From the NCBI GenBank assembly GCA_027214345.1, contig JAPWHR010000007.1, positions 62,001 through 126,000 on the forward strand: 64,000 nucleotides of DNA. The letters run 5' to 3'. The translations under genes were made by a program, and so were the position numbers. Below are positions 17,661-25,891 of this stretch, in pieces. The first letter of the stretch is position 1; the number at the start of each line of letters is the position of its first letter. Source of the stretch: Comamonadaceae bacterium G21597-S1 (GTDB lineage Bacteria > Pseudomonadota > Gammaproteobacteria > Burkholderiales > Burkholderiaceae_C). The notes under the pieces are model-generated. The model searched no databases. It was not told the DNA's origin and saw nothing but the letters and a program-made list of their open reading frames with translations.

Positions 17661-18374
17661 ATGGCCAACGGAGAGTCCGCCAGACTAGCAGTACTAATTG
17701 ACGCCGACAATGCGTCGGCGAAGGTGGTCAAAGAGTTGCTCGAGGAGGTGGCCAAGTACGGTACCGCTTCGGTCAAGCGAGCGTACGGCGACTGGACAAC
17801 TCCGAACTTGGCCGGATGGAAGGCCTATTTGCATAAGCACGCCATTCAACCAATGCAGCAGTTTGCGTACACGCAGGGGAAGAACTCCACAGACTCGGCC
17901 TTCATCATTGATGCCATGGACCTGTTGTACGCGGGAACTGTCGATGGGTTTTGCTTGGTCTCCAGTGACAGTGACTTCACCCGACTTGCTACGCGGCTGC
18001 GCGAAGCTGGCAAGGTCGTCTACGGCCTCGGCGAGCGAAAGGCGCCCGAAGCGTTCATTGCCGCCTGCGACAAGTTTGTGTTCTTTGAGGTGCTGCGCAC
18101 CGAACCTGGTGTGGGTGATGCCCCGGCCGTAAGGGACATTCCTGAACTTCGAGAGCTCTTGACCCCTGCTGTTAAGGAAACGGTCCGGGACAACGGTTGG
18201 GCCCGCTTGGCCGCGGTGGGCTCGTACATTGGTAAAAATCACACTTCTTTTGACCCTCGCAACTATGGCTTTTCAAAGCTAAGTGACTTGGTTCGTGCCC
18301 AGCAATACCTTGAAGTGTCAGAAGCGCCAGACGCTTCGGGCTTTGTCCATTTGTTGGTCAGGCTAAAGGTTTGA
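17661..18374 (+). CDS. NYN-domain RNase-like protein with C-terminal LOTUS/OST-HTH domain
   Basis: The 237-residue protein has an N-terminal NYN (PIN-like) nuclease domain: LAVLIDADNAS with the first acidic residues, then STDSAFIIDAMDLL and the conserved LVSSDSDFTRLATRL. The C-terminal third (ELLTPAVKETVRDNGWARLA to YLEV) fits an OST-HTH/LOTUS domain, which binds RNA in other proteins. Together they suggest an RNA-processing or decay enzyme. The ATG at 17661 has an AAGGAG site. It is the only plus-strand gene of the array. Confidence 0.85.
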   Translation: MANGESARLAVLIDADNASAKVVKELLEEVAKYGTASVKRAYGDWTTPNLAGWKAYLHKHAIQPMQQFAYTQGKNSTDSAFIIDAMDLLYAGTVDGFCLVSSDSDFTRLATRLREAGKVVYGLGERKAPEAFIAACDKFVFFEVLRTEPGVGDAPAVRDIPELRELLTPAVKETVRDNGWARLAAVGSYIGKNHTSFDPRNYGFSKLSDLVRAQQYLEVSEAPDASGFVHLLVRLKV

Positions 18375-18450
18375 CAGACGATTCCCGATACCCAGTGCGT
18401 TCCGATTCCGGTTTTGACGGCTCGAAGGTCCAGTATTGCGCAAACCAACT

Positions 18451-18481
18451 GAATGTCTGGTCTTGGTCGATTTCCGTCATG
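18451..18481 (+). repeat. array repeat copy 7 (TGGTCGA type)
   Basis: The copy reads AATGTCTGGTCTTGGTCGA with its core at 18464-18470, 76 bp after the NYN gene stop. Confidence 0.7.
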
Positions 18482-18621
18482 GTAACTCCTACTGGACGGG
18501 GCCCAAATAAGTCAACCGCCTCAGGCTGCCACATATCTAGCCCGTCCGAGGCAAGGCCGTACCATTATGTGAGTCGCGCGTTGGCTTCATCCCGGTGAAC
18601 ATCCTCTTTTCGATGGCGAAC

Positions 18622-19125
18622 TCAATACGGCCACGACCGTTCAGCAGATTTAAACTCAGACGCGTGTTCTGGCCGGTACCAGAGCTGCATTGCGTTAAAT
18701 AGGACAGCATCGTTAAATCGTTGACGTGGCGGATACCCACCCATAGCCTCCACCATCTCCGGTCGCCGCCGAGACTTCAGCGAAGAACAAAAGCCTGAAA
18801 TCTTTGAGTCAATAAATGAGATGCCATGCTCACGGTGGGCAAACTCATTCCGGATGCTGCGGACGACATTCAAATCATCTCGTTCCACCGTGGTTATCAG
18901 CCCCAAGGCCCAGCACACCTTGATGCGCGAGGAAAAAGCCCCAAGCGGTGCATTTCCACCAGATACGAGTTCATCTGCAACTTTCCCAGGGAGCATATGC
19001 GATAAGAGCAGCCGCTCGAGCCGCGCATCTAGCAATGCGGCGCCAACAAGAGCCGCACCTCGGTCAGATTCGGACTGAAACTCTTCGAGAAACGCCGACA
19101 TGTATTCAATGTCTTTATCGTCCAT
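18622..19125 (-). CDS. MltR (mannitol operon repressor) family protein
   Basis: The 167-residue helical protein matches MltR family order: ALVGAALLDARLERLLLSHM, APLGAFSSRIKVCWALGLI and VRSIRNEFAHREHGISF. No mannitol genes are nearby. The R-N-E-F-A-H stretch also has the R-x4-H spacing of HEPN domains, in line with other genes of this array. Most such standalone relatives have no demonstrated repressor role. Confidence 0.78.
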   Translation of the reverse strand: MDDKDIEYMSAFLEEFQSESDRGAALVGAALLDARLERLLLSHMLPGKVADELVSGGNAPLGAFSSRIKVCWALGLITTVERDDLNVVRSIRNEFAHREHGISFIDSKISGFCSSLKSRRRPEMVEAMGGYPPRQRFNDAVLFNAMQLWYRPEHASEFKSAERSWPY

Positions 19126-19256
19126 TGTTAATACTAAATCTTTCCTAAATAACGATGAAAACCAAAACGCGCCAAGTCCTCATCAGACATCCCCTTCTCC
19201 GTCTTGAACGCATTGGCATGTGCCCGGAAATGGAATTGGAATCGACCGGGCCAGCG

Positions 19257-19290
19257 AACGACCACCGCTTCTGGTCGAGTTCCGACGCCT
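19257..19290 (+). repeat. array repeat copy 8 (TGGTCGA type)
   Basis: The copy reads GACCACCGCTTCTGGTCGA with its core at 19272-19278, 20 bp from the stop of the last array gene. Confidence 0.7.
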
Positions 19291-19309
19291 AATGTGCAGG
19301 ACACAGTGG

Positions 19310-19852
19310 TCAACCCGCGAGGACAAGGGAGTGTGCAATGTCTCCAAGGGTGAAGTCTGCTATCTCTCCTTTGGTTGATGCACACAGCTGGACTTCGTAC
19401 CGTGTCCATGCGGTACTGTCGTCCAAAGCATACCGGAAGGAAGTAACAGAGCCGCTGGCGCTGCCGCCGCCGACAAATAGGTCGGAGCTTCGACCCGAGT
19501 TTGCCAGTTGAAATTCAAGTACTTCGTCAGCGGACTGGCCGCCGTCATCATCGTCGACTCGACGCTTCTCCCAATCGCGGAACTTCTGGACCATGAGATG
19601 TTCTAGGTCGATGCGATTCCGTACACCTACTAGCGCGCCGGTGCCGGTTGCAGATTTTTGGTCACGAAGTGCTCCCACCAGATTGGCCAACGCATACCAA
19701 AGGTCTGGCCCGTCGCGCAAGTCAAGTTCGTGCATCTCGTGAATGTCGGCCAACCCATCAACGAGAGCATCAACGTCATCATCCTGAATCGATATCGTTG
19801 CCATTTGGTGCCCAGGGGTATTCTCGGAGTCCGTGGTAGACGGACGACTCAT
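19310..19852 (-). CDS. uncharacterised acidic protein
   Basis: I do not recognise this 180-residue soluble acidic protein. It has acidic runs (QDDDVDALVDGLADIHEM, VDDDDGGQSADE) and no Cys-rich or membrane region. It starts at an ATG at 19852; an in-frame ATG at 19804 is an alternative. It is the last gene of the repeat-separated array. Confidence 0.5.
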   Translation of the reverse strand: MSRPSTTDSENTPGHQMATISIQDDDVDALVDGLADIHEMHELDLRDGPDLWYALANLVGALRDQKSATGTGALVGVRNRIDLEHLMVQKFRDWEKRRVDDDDGGQSADEVLEFQLANSGRSSDLFVGGGSASGSVTSFRYALDDSTAWTRYEVQLCASTKGEIADFTLGDIAHSLVLAG

Positions 19853-20254
19853 AGCCTGACTTTATCCCAAGGCCAAATCGGCTCTGGGCAACGAAATCGT
19901 TGGGGACTCAAGGGGGTGGGCACATTTGCCTATTTCTAGTCGGGAGTGCGTCCTCGAATCCGGAACGACTTCCACATCCCGACGCATGAGGTTCGCAGGG
20001 GCATGTAATTGCGGCCCCAATGACCGCTTCTGGGAAATCAAGTTGAGTGACCGCTCATGGTCGAGACGCGACGACTACATTGAAGTTTAGGTTTCCTGCA
20101 AGCCGTCAAGGCCGTTGAACCTGCTGGACCAGAAAAAGTACCGTCCTTCAATACCGATGGTGCACCTCGGCTGCACTTCGTACTGATTCGTGGATTTCCG
20201 GGAACGCCGGACGCAGACTGCGCCCGTCATTTATTCAACCCACCGGAGATCACC
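19853..20254. other. non-coding gap at the end of the array
   Basis: It holds array repeat copy 9 and a partial copy at 20020-20036 (AATGACCGCTTCTGGGA). I see no gene. Confidence 0.5.
20045..20077 (+). repeat. array repeat copy 9 (TGGTCGA type)
   Basis: The copy reads GAGTGACCGCTCATGGTCGA with its core at 20058-20064. It lies upstream of the last array gene and is the last copy I find. Confidence 0.7.
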
Positions 20255-20515
20255 ATGCACACGAAAGCCCACGCCGTCAAAACCACCTTTGCTGCCCACG
20301 GCAACCCCGCGACCGCCCATTCGCAGCCGTCGGAGGCGAAGCGATCGCTGCCGACCGTGTCCAGAGGCGTCAGAACCGCGATCGCAGTGGTCGTGGCCGG
20401 CGCCGTGCTCTTGGCCATTGGAATCACAGCTTGGAACAAGCTACGCGCCGAGTTCGACGAGTCCTTCAACAGGTTCTCCGCCTGCCCCTTCGCAGCGCTC
20501 GAGCGCACGGCGTAA
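20255..20515 (+). CDS. small single-pass membrane protein
   Basis: The 86-residue protein has a hydrophilic N-terminal half, one membrane segment (TAIAVVVAGAVLLAIGITAW) and a short tail. The ATG follows CGGAGATCACC, a usable ribosome site. It starts 44 bp before the DUF805 gene's start codon region and probably belongs to the same operon. No family is recognised. Confidence 0.55.
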   Translation: MHTKAHAVKTTFAAHGNPATAHSQPSEAKRSLPTVSRGVRTAIAVVVAGAVLLAIGITAWNKLRAEFDESFNRFSACPFAALERTA

Positions 20516-20558
20516 GCCCCAGGTCCACTGGATCGAACGCAAGACAAGCGATCACACC

Positions 20559-20918
20559 ATGACCATCCTCGACGAACTCGGCACCCGCGGGCGCATCGAC
20601 CGTCTCGGGTTCTGGCTGCGCCATCTGCTCGTGCTGCCCGTGGCACTCGCCCTGACCATCGCTACGCAAGAAGTGGCAGTGCCCCTTGAAGTGGCCGCCA
20701 GCGCAGCGCTGACGCTGTTCCTGGTGAGCACCTGGGCACGTCGGCTGCACGACCGTGGCTACTCGGCCTGGCGATTGCTCGCCGTGCTGGTCCCGGTTGC
20801 CGGTGCGCTGTACCTGTGCATCGAATGTGCGCTGCGCAGGGGAGTCCCACAGGCCAACTCGTTTGGACCCATGGTCGGCGACCGTGCGGACTACACCACT
20901 GTCGGAGACGCCCCATGA
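20559..20918 (+). CDS. DUF805-like inner membrane protein
   Basis: The 119-residue protein has the DUF805 layout: GRIDRLGFWLRHLLVLPVA, a central membrane segment and the hallmark ARRLHDRGYSAW, followed by a second hydrophobic segment and a short tail. The family is widespread and of unknown function. Its TGA stop overlaps the next start as ATGA, so translation of the large fusion protein is probably coupled to it. Confidence 0.75.
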   Translation: MTILDELGTRGRIDRLGFWLRHLLVLPVALALTIATQEVAVPLEVAASAALTLFLVSTWARRLHDRGYSAWRLLAVLVPVAGALYLCIECALRRGVPQANSFGPMVGDRADYTTVGDAP

Positions 20919-23900
20919 CCGGCCACCACACGGTCAATGACGTGACCCAGTTGAACCCGGTGCGGGTCATGGCCATCGTCGCGCCGCAGCAGGTCGAGGA
21001 CGTCCAGGAAGCGCTGCGCCGCACCACTGGGTCCGTGTCCATCGGCGGCGGGCGATTCAGCATGGGCGGACAGACCGCCAGTTGCGGAAGCCTGCATTTC
21101 GACATGCGATCGCTGAACAGGATCGTTTCCTTCTCCCCGACGGAGAAAGTCATCCTTGTACAGGCCGGCGTGCGCTGGTGCGACATCCAGCGCTTCGTCG
21201 ATCCCCACGGCCTGTCGGTCAAGATCATGCAGACCTACGCCAATTTCACGGTCGGCGGCTCGCTGAGCGTCAATTGCCATGGCCGTTATGTCGGCCTGGG
21301 TCCCATGGTCATGTCGGTCAGGGCGATCCGGGTGGTTCTGCATGACGGCAGCGTGGTCGAGGCGACACGCACGCAGCGGCCCAAACTGTTCTTTGGCGCC
21401 ATCGGTGGCTATGGCGCGCTGGGCATCGTCGTCGAGATCGAGCTGGACCTGGTCGAGAACAAGCGCCTGCAACGCGTCGACCAAGTGATGCCGCTTACCG
21501 AATACTTGAGCCACTTCAAGAACCAGGTGCGCAGCGACCCCAAGGCGGTTCTTCATCACGCAGACATCTACGGACCCCACTACGGCACCGTGCGTTCGGT
21601 CACCTGGGTCGAGAGCGAAGCTGCCGCCACGACACAGGGCCGCCTGCAGCGCCTGGCGAAGCGCTACCCCTTGCACCAGTATCTGCTGTGGTCCGTTTCC
21701 GAGTCACCGCTGGGAGGCGCCCGCCGCGAAAAACTCATCGATCCGCTGTTGTACCTGCGGCGGCAGGTGCACTGGCGCAACTACGAAGCCGGCTATGACG
21801 TTGCCGAACTCGAACCGCCCTCGCGCCTGCACCGGACCTACGTCCTGCAGGAGTATTTCATTCCTGTGCAAAGGCTTGAAGAATTCGTCCCCAGGCTGGC
21901 AGAGATCCTGCTGCGCCACAAGGTCAACGCCTTGAACATCTCGATCCGGCATGCCATGCCGGACCCGGACACGCTGTTGAACTGGGCGCCGGTCGAGACC
22001 TTCGCGTTCGTGCTGTACCACAAGCAACGCACCCGCGAGAACGCCAAGCGGCGCGTCGCGGTGTGGACACGCGAACTGATCGATCTCGTGCTGGAGTTTG
22101 GCGGCACCTACTACCTGCCGTACCAACCGCATGCAACGCCTGAACAGTTCCACCGCGCTTACCCGAAGGCCACCGAGCTGTTCGAGCTCAAAAGGGTGGT
22201 GGATCCGGATTTCCGGTTCACCAATGCCCTTTGGGACAAGTACTACCGCCCATGGCTGGCAGGTCCGGTTGCGACCTTGCCCACCCGACATCCGTCCGAC
22301 TTCCACCAGGTTTTCGGTGATGTCCACCTGTCCGATGCGTTCTACAGGTTCCTGCAGAACGTCTTTCGTACTGCACCCGAGGACCGGTTCCACCACTTGA
22401 TCGCCCAGGCAAGCGAACTTCACCGTGACGAGGAATCAATCTATCGCCATATCCAGAGCCGGCTTGGGACCATCAAGCCGCCACTGGCCGATCTGACCTA
22501 CGCACTACCTGCCCTGCGCAAACAAAAAGCCGAGATGACCGCGCAAACGCTCAAGGTCCTCGGGAACAGGCGCCAGTTCAACGGCTATCTGGAAATCGGC
22601 TCCAAGGGTCGGTATTTCCGAGGCCTTGCCGGCGCTCTGGAATTGTCCGGGCCCACCCACTTCGTCGACGAGAGGCCCCCCGGTTATTCCCCGGTGGACA
22701 TGCTGGAGCGGGGCCAAGTGTCCAAACGAGGCACGCACCACGCGTTGGACGGCTACGCCCCGTTGGCATTGGAAATCGAAAGCGCCAGTGTTGACCTGGT
22801 TACGTGTTACGTCGGCCTTCACCACATGCGTGTGGACCAACTAGGGCCGTTCCTGGCGTCCGTGCAACGCGTCCTGCGCCCGGGCGGAGTATTTGTCGTG
22901 CGTGATCACGATGTGACTACACCGGAGATGCGGACCCTGGTGTCTCTGGCGCACACGGTCTTCAACGCCGGTCTGGGCGAGACGTGGGAGAACAACAGCA
23001 GCGAGCTGCGCCACTTCGAAAGTGTCAAGGTGTGGTTGGACCGACTCAATGCGAGTGGCTTCATCGACACCGGACACCGGATCCGGCAGGACAACGACCC
23101 TACACGCAACACCCTGCTGTCGCTTACCAACAAGACATACCGCAGCGTTCCCATGAGCATCAAGCAGCCAATCAAGAAACGCCAATGTCACGCGAATCCA
23201 GGCCGTCGGCTCGGGGCGATTGCCCGCTCGATGGTGGCCACCGTCACCCTCCTCGCAATGACTTTCACAAGTTTTGGTGCCCAGTCCCTGGCACCGGCCG
23301 AACACCGCCGTAACCCGGAGCAGACCTTTCTGACGTTTCCGGAGTGGTACCTGGTGCACAGTCCGGCCGAATATGCCGCCTACCTGCAGGAGACCAGGCA
23401 CCCGAGCCGCTTCCCGCTGTTCGCGCACATCGGCCAGTTCTGGCAGGCCTACGGCGTCGTGATCGACGAGACCCGGCGCTATCCCTTCAACGCCGGGTAT
23501 CACCTGATGATCTCCGTCATCGGTACCAGCACCACCGTCGAATACGCCATGAAGGGACTGTACGAACACACGATCGGCCGCCTGTCGGAGGCGACACGCA
23601 CCGGCAGCGATGCGGCGCCGGAAGAACGGTTTGCCGCAAAGGCAGCCCAGGACTACGTGGACTTCATCCGCGTGGACCCCTGGTACCTCTTCGACTTCCA
23701 GAGTCGATTGACCGGCCTGTGGAAACTGCCCATGTCCGGCCCCAACCCCATCCGGCGACTGGAGCGCCGGTTCGCCTTGAGCAGCGAATACCTCGTCAAG
23801 GAGGCTTATGCCCGGCTCATCAAGTTCGCAACCCGCTCCATCTACGAGGCACCGAAACCCGTCACCGCGATCGTGCTGGACCAGATGCCGTCACAAAGCG

Positions 23901-24238
23901 GTTCCTACCCGGAATTCAACACGCTCGGCGTCGTCGGCGACGAGGTCGTTGCAACTATCCCCCGCTATGACGCCTTCACCGACTACAGCCGATGGTTGGC
24001 GGATCAGGGCGTTTCGTTCCGGGAGATCGCCGGCAACCGCGGCGAAGTGGTCGTCAGCCTGTTGACGCCCGTCGGCTACGTCTCCCCGGTTCCCTCGGCG
24101 CGTGTGCTGTTCTCGCAGCCGATGCTGACACAGGCCAACCAGCAACGGGTCGTGCTGGTTGTCCCCATCACCAAGCTCGGTGACCAGATGCGCCAGGAAA
24201 GCGACGCCGTGCGCATCGAGCACGTGTACGACTTCTGA
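20915..24238 (+). CDS. FAD-linked oxidoreductase / methyltransferase / exported-domain fusion
   Basis: This unbroken 1107-residue frame combines three parts. Residues about 15-480 are a PCMH-type FAD-linked oxidase: VQAGVRWCDIQRFV, FTVGGSLSVNCHGRYVG, and a C-terminal YPKATELFELKRVVDPDFRF block as in arabinono-lactone oxidases. Residues about 545-735 are a class I SAM methyltransferase: YLEIGSKGRY, VDLVTCYVGLHHM and VQRVLRPGGVFVVRDHD. Near residue 767 a signal-like hydrophobic stretch (MVATVTLLAMTFTSFGAQSLA) begins a conserved third part of about 340 residues that I cannot name. The last part starts at an internal ATG (MSIKQPIKK) and could be read separately. The start overlaps the DUF805 stop. 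Confidence 0.85.
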   Translation: MTGHHTVNDVTQLNPVRVMAIVAPQQVEDVQEALRRTTGSVSIGGGRFSMGGQTASCGSLHFDMRSLNRIVSFSPTEKVILVQAGVRWCDIQRFVDPHGLSVKIMQTYANFTVGGSLSVNCHGRYVGLGPMVMSVRAIRVVLHDGSVVEATRTQRPKLFFGAIGGYGALGIVVEIELDLVENKRLQRVDQVMPLTEYLSHFKNQVRSDPKAVLHHADIYGPHYGTVRSVTWVESEAAATTQGRLQRLAKRYPLHQYLLWSVSESPLGGARREKLIDPLLYLRRQVHWRNYEAGYDVAELEPPSRLHRTYVLQEYFIPVQRLEEFVPRLAEILLRHKVNALNISIRHAMPDPDTLLNWAPVETFAFVLYHKQRTRENAKRRVAVWTRELIDLVLEFGGTYYLPYQPHATPEQFHRAYPKATELFELKRVVDPDFRFTNALWDKYYRPWLAGPVATLPTRHPSDFHQVFGDVHLSDAFYRFLQNVFRTAPEDRFHHLIAQASELHRDEESIYRHIQSRLGTIKPPLADLTYALPALRKQKAEMTAQTLKVLGNRRQFNGYLEIGSKGRYFRGLAGALELSGPTHFVDERPPGYSPVDMLERGQVSKRGTHHALDGYAPLALEIESASVDLVTCYVGLHHMRVDQLGPFLASVQRVLRPGGVFVVRDHDVTTPEMRTLVSLAHTVFNAGLGETWENNSSELRHFESVKVWLDRLNASGFIDTGHRIRQDNDPTRNTLLSLTNKTYRSVPMSIKQPIKKRQCHANPGRRLGAIARSMVATVTLLAMTFTSFGAQSLAPAEHRRNPEQTFLTFPEWYLVHSPAEYAAYLQETRHPSRFPLFAHIGQFWQAYGVVIDETRRYPFNAGYHLMISVIGTSTTVEYAMKGLYEHTIGRLSEATRTGSDAAPEERFAAKAAQDYVDFIRVDPWYLFDFQSRLTGLWKLPMSGPNPIRRLERRFALSSEYLVKEAYARLIKFATRSIYEAPKPVTAIVLDQMPSQSGSYPEFNTLGVVGDEVVATIPRYDAFTDYSRWLADQGVSFREIAGNRGEVVVSLLTPVGYVSPVPSARVLFSQPMLTQANQQRVVLVVPITKLGDQMRQESDAVRIEHVYDF

Positions 24239-24330
24239 TGCGGCAAGACCGCCTCGCCCACGGATGATCATCAAGCGACCAATCGTTCGCGGTAAGCTCG
24301 AACAAACTCGACAAACGCGCAGACAGAATC

Positions 24331-24615
24331 GTGCTCCTGGACTATGAACTGGCCATCTCCTGCGCCTTGGGGGCATTGGTGATCCTGCGCATCATCCATC
24401 TGCATCAAGAATCGCGTCGACTGCGCGAACTTAGGCGATTGATGGAAAGCAGCATCAACGTACCGCGCGACCCGACAGGAAAAAACCAGGCTGCCGCGAA
24501 GGACTCCCAGGAACGACCCGCAGGGACGCCCTGGCCCCTGTACGACCGCCTGATCGTCCTTGCGCTGATCCTCGCCCTGCTCTGGTTCGCCGGCCGGATC
24601 TGGCTGCAGACATGA
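24331..24615 (+). CDS. small two-pass membrane protein
   Basis: The 94-residue protein has an N-terminal membrane segment (AISCALGALVILRIIHL), a charged middle and a C-terminal segment (LIVLALILALLWFAGRIW). It begins at a GTG with a weak ribosome site and has no recognised family. It may be the last gene of the fusion-protein operon. Confidence 0.5.
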   Translation: MLLDYELAISCALGALVILRIIHLHQESRRLRELRRLMESSINVPRDPTGKNQAAAKDSQERPAGTPWPLYDRLIVLALILALLWFAGRIWLQT

Positions 24616-24682
24616 TCCGCGATGCACATCCGGGAATCGGGACCACGATTTCGACGACGACGACCGCAACAGGCCTGTCGAA

Positions 24683-24937
24683 CTACAAGTGCTTCTTGTA
24701 ATACGCCCACTGCAGCCGCGCCAGAACACCCGCCAGAACGGTGATCAGACCAACGAATAACTCCCAGGCGAGCAGCACCAACGCACCTAATCCCAGCACC
24801 ACCAGCTGAAAATATTTCGCCCGGTGATACAAGCTGGCTGACTCCCGCCCGCCGCAGGAGCGCCGAATCGCGCGGTCCGTCAGCCCGTCCATGGCACCTA
24901 CGACATGCAGCAGAGCCAGCAACGGCAGGAATCGCAT
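24683..24937 (-). CDS. small membrane protein of the ParM operon
   Basis: The 84-residue protein has an N-terminal hydrophobic stretch and a strong C-terminal membrane segment (QLVVLGLGALVLLAWELFVG). Its ATG shares a base with the TGA of the gene before it, a sign of translational coupling. No family is recognised. It is the last of five minus-strand genes beginning with the ParM-like gene. Confidence 0.55.
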   Translation of the reverse strand: MRFLPLLALLHVVGAMDGLTDRAIRRSCGGRESASLYHRAKYFQLVVLGLGALVLLAWELFVGLITVLAGVLARLQWAYYKKHL

Positions 24938-25221
24938 CAGGATCGCAAACCGTACGCCCCCGGCAACTGCGTGCCGACCATCGCGGCCTCGATCGCCTCG
25001 CGATGGGCCAGATAACTGCGCCAGACCACCGTATCGGGAATCGACAACGCCGATGGCTCTGCAAACCGCAACCCCATGTCATGGATGCCGGTGGCCTCGA
25101 AAACCAGGCCGTACAGGAAATTCGCCACGGCCGTGACCTGGCCGGCTTCTGCCCCCTGCTCCGCCGCAAGCGCGAGGCCATGCGCGAGGTCGGCGGCCAG
25201 CAGGTTTCTCAGCCGGTCCAC
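24937..25221 (-). CDS. uncharacterised protein of the ParM operon
   Basis: The 94-residue soluble, helical protein starts at a GTG that overlaps the end of the preceding gene and stops in a TGATG overlap with the next. I recognise no domain. The tight overlaps on both sides are the main evidence that it is translated. Confidence 0.5.
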   Translation of the reverse strand: MDRLRNLLAADLAHGLALAAEQGAEAGQVTAVANFLYGLVFEATGIHDMGLRFAEPSALSIPDTVVWRSYLAHREAIEAAMVGTQLPGAYGLRS

Positions 25222-25517
25222 ACCGTCAGGCCAGATGTGAGAGATGAAGATCCAGTTGACGAGCCATCCGACGGCGATTCGTTTCGGCGTTCGCCCACAT
25301 CGGCAGCTGCATCGGCATCTGGATCAGCACTCGCGCCCTGCCCTCTTGTCCGTCGCAGGCACGCCAGGACCTCCCAGAAAGCGGCGGCCGACGCGTCGGC
25401 AAGGTCTGCCAGCCAGCCGATCAACTCCGAATCGAACGGCAAGGGCGGCAATGCGTCACTCTCGGACTGGCCACTGATGCTCGCCAGCAGGCGCCAGGCC
25501 CGGCGGTGCGCGGGCAA
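25209..25517 (-). CDS. uncharacterised protein of the ParM operon
   Basis: The 102-residue protein has a hydrophobic-helical middle (SELIGWLADLADASAAAFWE) and a low-complexity acidic, Ser-rich tail. Only a TTG at 25517 fits as a start in this frame, because a stop lies 33 bp before it, so the exact start is uncertain. Its end overlaps the next start by 13 bp. No family is recognised. Confidence 0.42.
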   Translation of the reverse strand: MPAHRRAWRLLASISGQSESDALPPLPFDSELIGWLADLADASAAAFWEVLACLRRTRGQGASADPDADAAADVGERRNESPSDGSSTGSSSLTSGLTVWTG

Positions 25518-25619
25518 CCCGGTACCTTGCCACCAGCAAGGCCCTCATGCAATTGACGCCACCTGCCTGAAAATGGCTCGCGCAAGGCCCAAGCGTCAGG
25601 TAGCGCCAGAACGCTGTGC

Positions 25620-25889
25620 CTACTCGTTGATTGCCCCCTGAAAAAGCCCGATCGACGCATCGGATTGGGTTACGCCGCCGGACCTTGGTGCGTCGGGATC
25701 CGACCCCACACCCTGCAACCATCTGCACTGGGCAAGTAATCCATCGTAGGCGAGCACGCGCAGCCGGTTAACCCGTTTCGTTCCCTTCTGAAATCGAATC
25801 AGGTCGTCAAACAGACGTGGGTGTTCTGCCCTGGACAGTTCAAAGACAAGGCGGATCGGCGTCGCGGCTTTGACGTTCGCGTCGTCCAT
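25620..25889 (-). CDS. small partner protein of the ParM-like actin (ParR-type candidate)
   Basis: The 89-residue protein opens MDDANVKAATPIRLVFELSR and continues FDDLIRFQKGTKRVNRLRVLA, a strand followed by helices as in small ribbon-helix-helix DNA-binding partners of plasmid segregation. It starts 2 bp after the ParM-like stop. By analogy with ParM/ParR it would bind a centromere and link it to actin filaments. This is inferred from position and size; I see no exact family match. Confidence 0.6.
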   Translation of the reverse strand: MDDANVKAATPIRLVFELSRAEHPRLFDDLIRFQKGTKRVNRLRVLAYDGLLAQCRWLQGVGSDPDAPRSGGVTQSDASIGLFQGAINE

Positions 25890-25891
25890 GA

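Noticed and set aside
13451-20077. The repeat-separated array as a classical chromosomal integron
   Set aside because: No attC core sites and no IntI-type integrase with its extra domain are present, and gene orientation is mixed. The integrase at 10.8 kb is P4-type.
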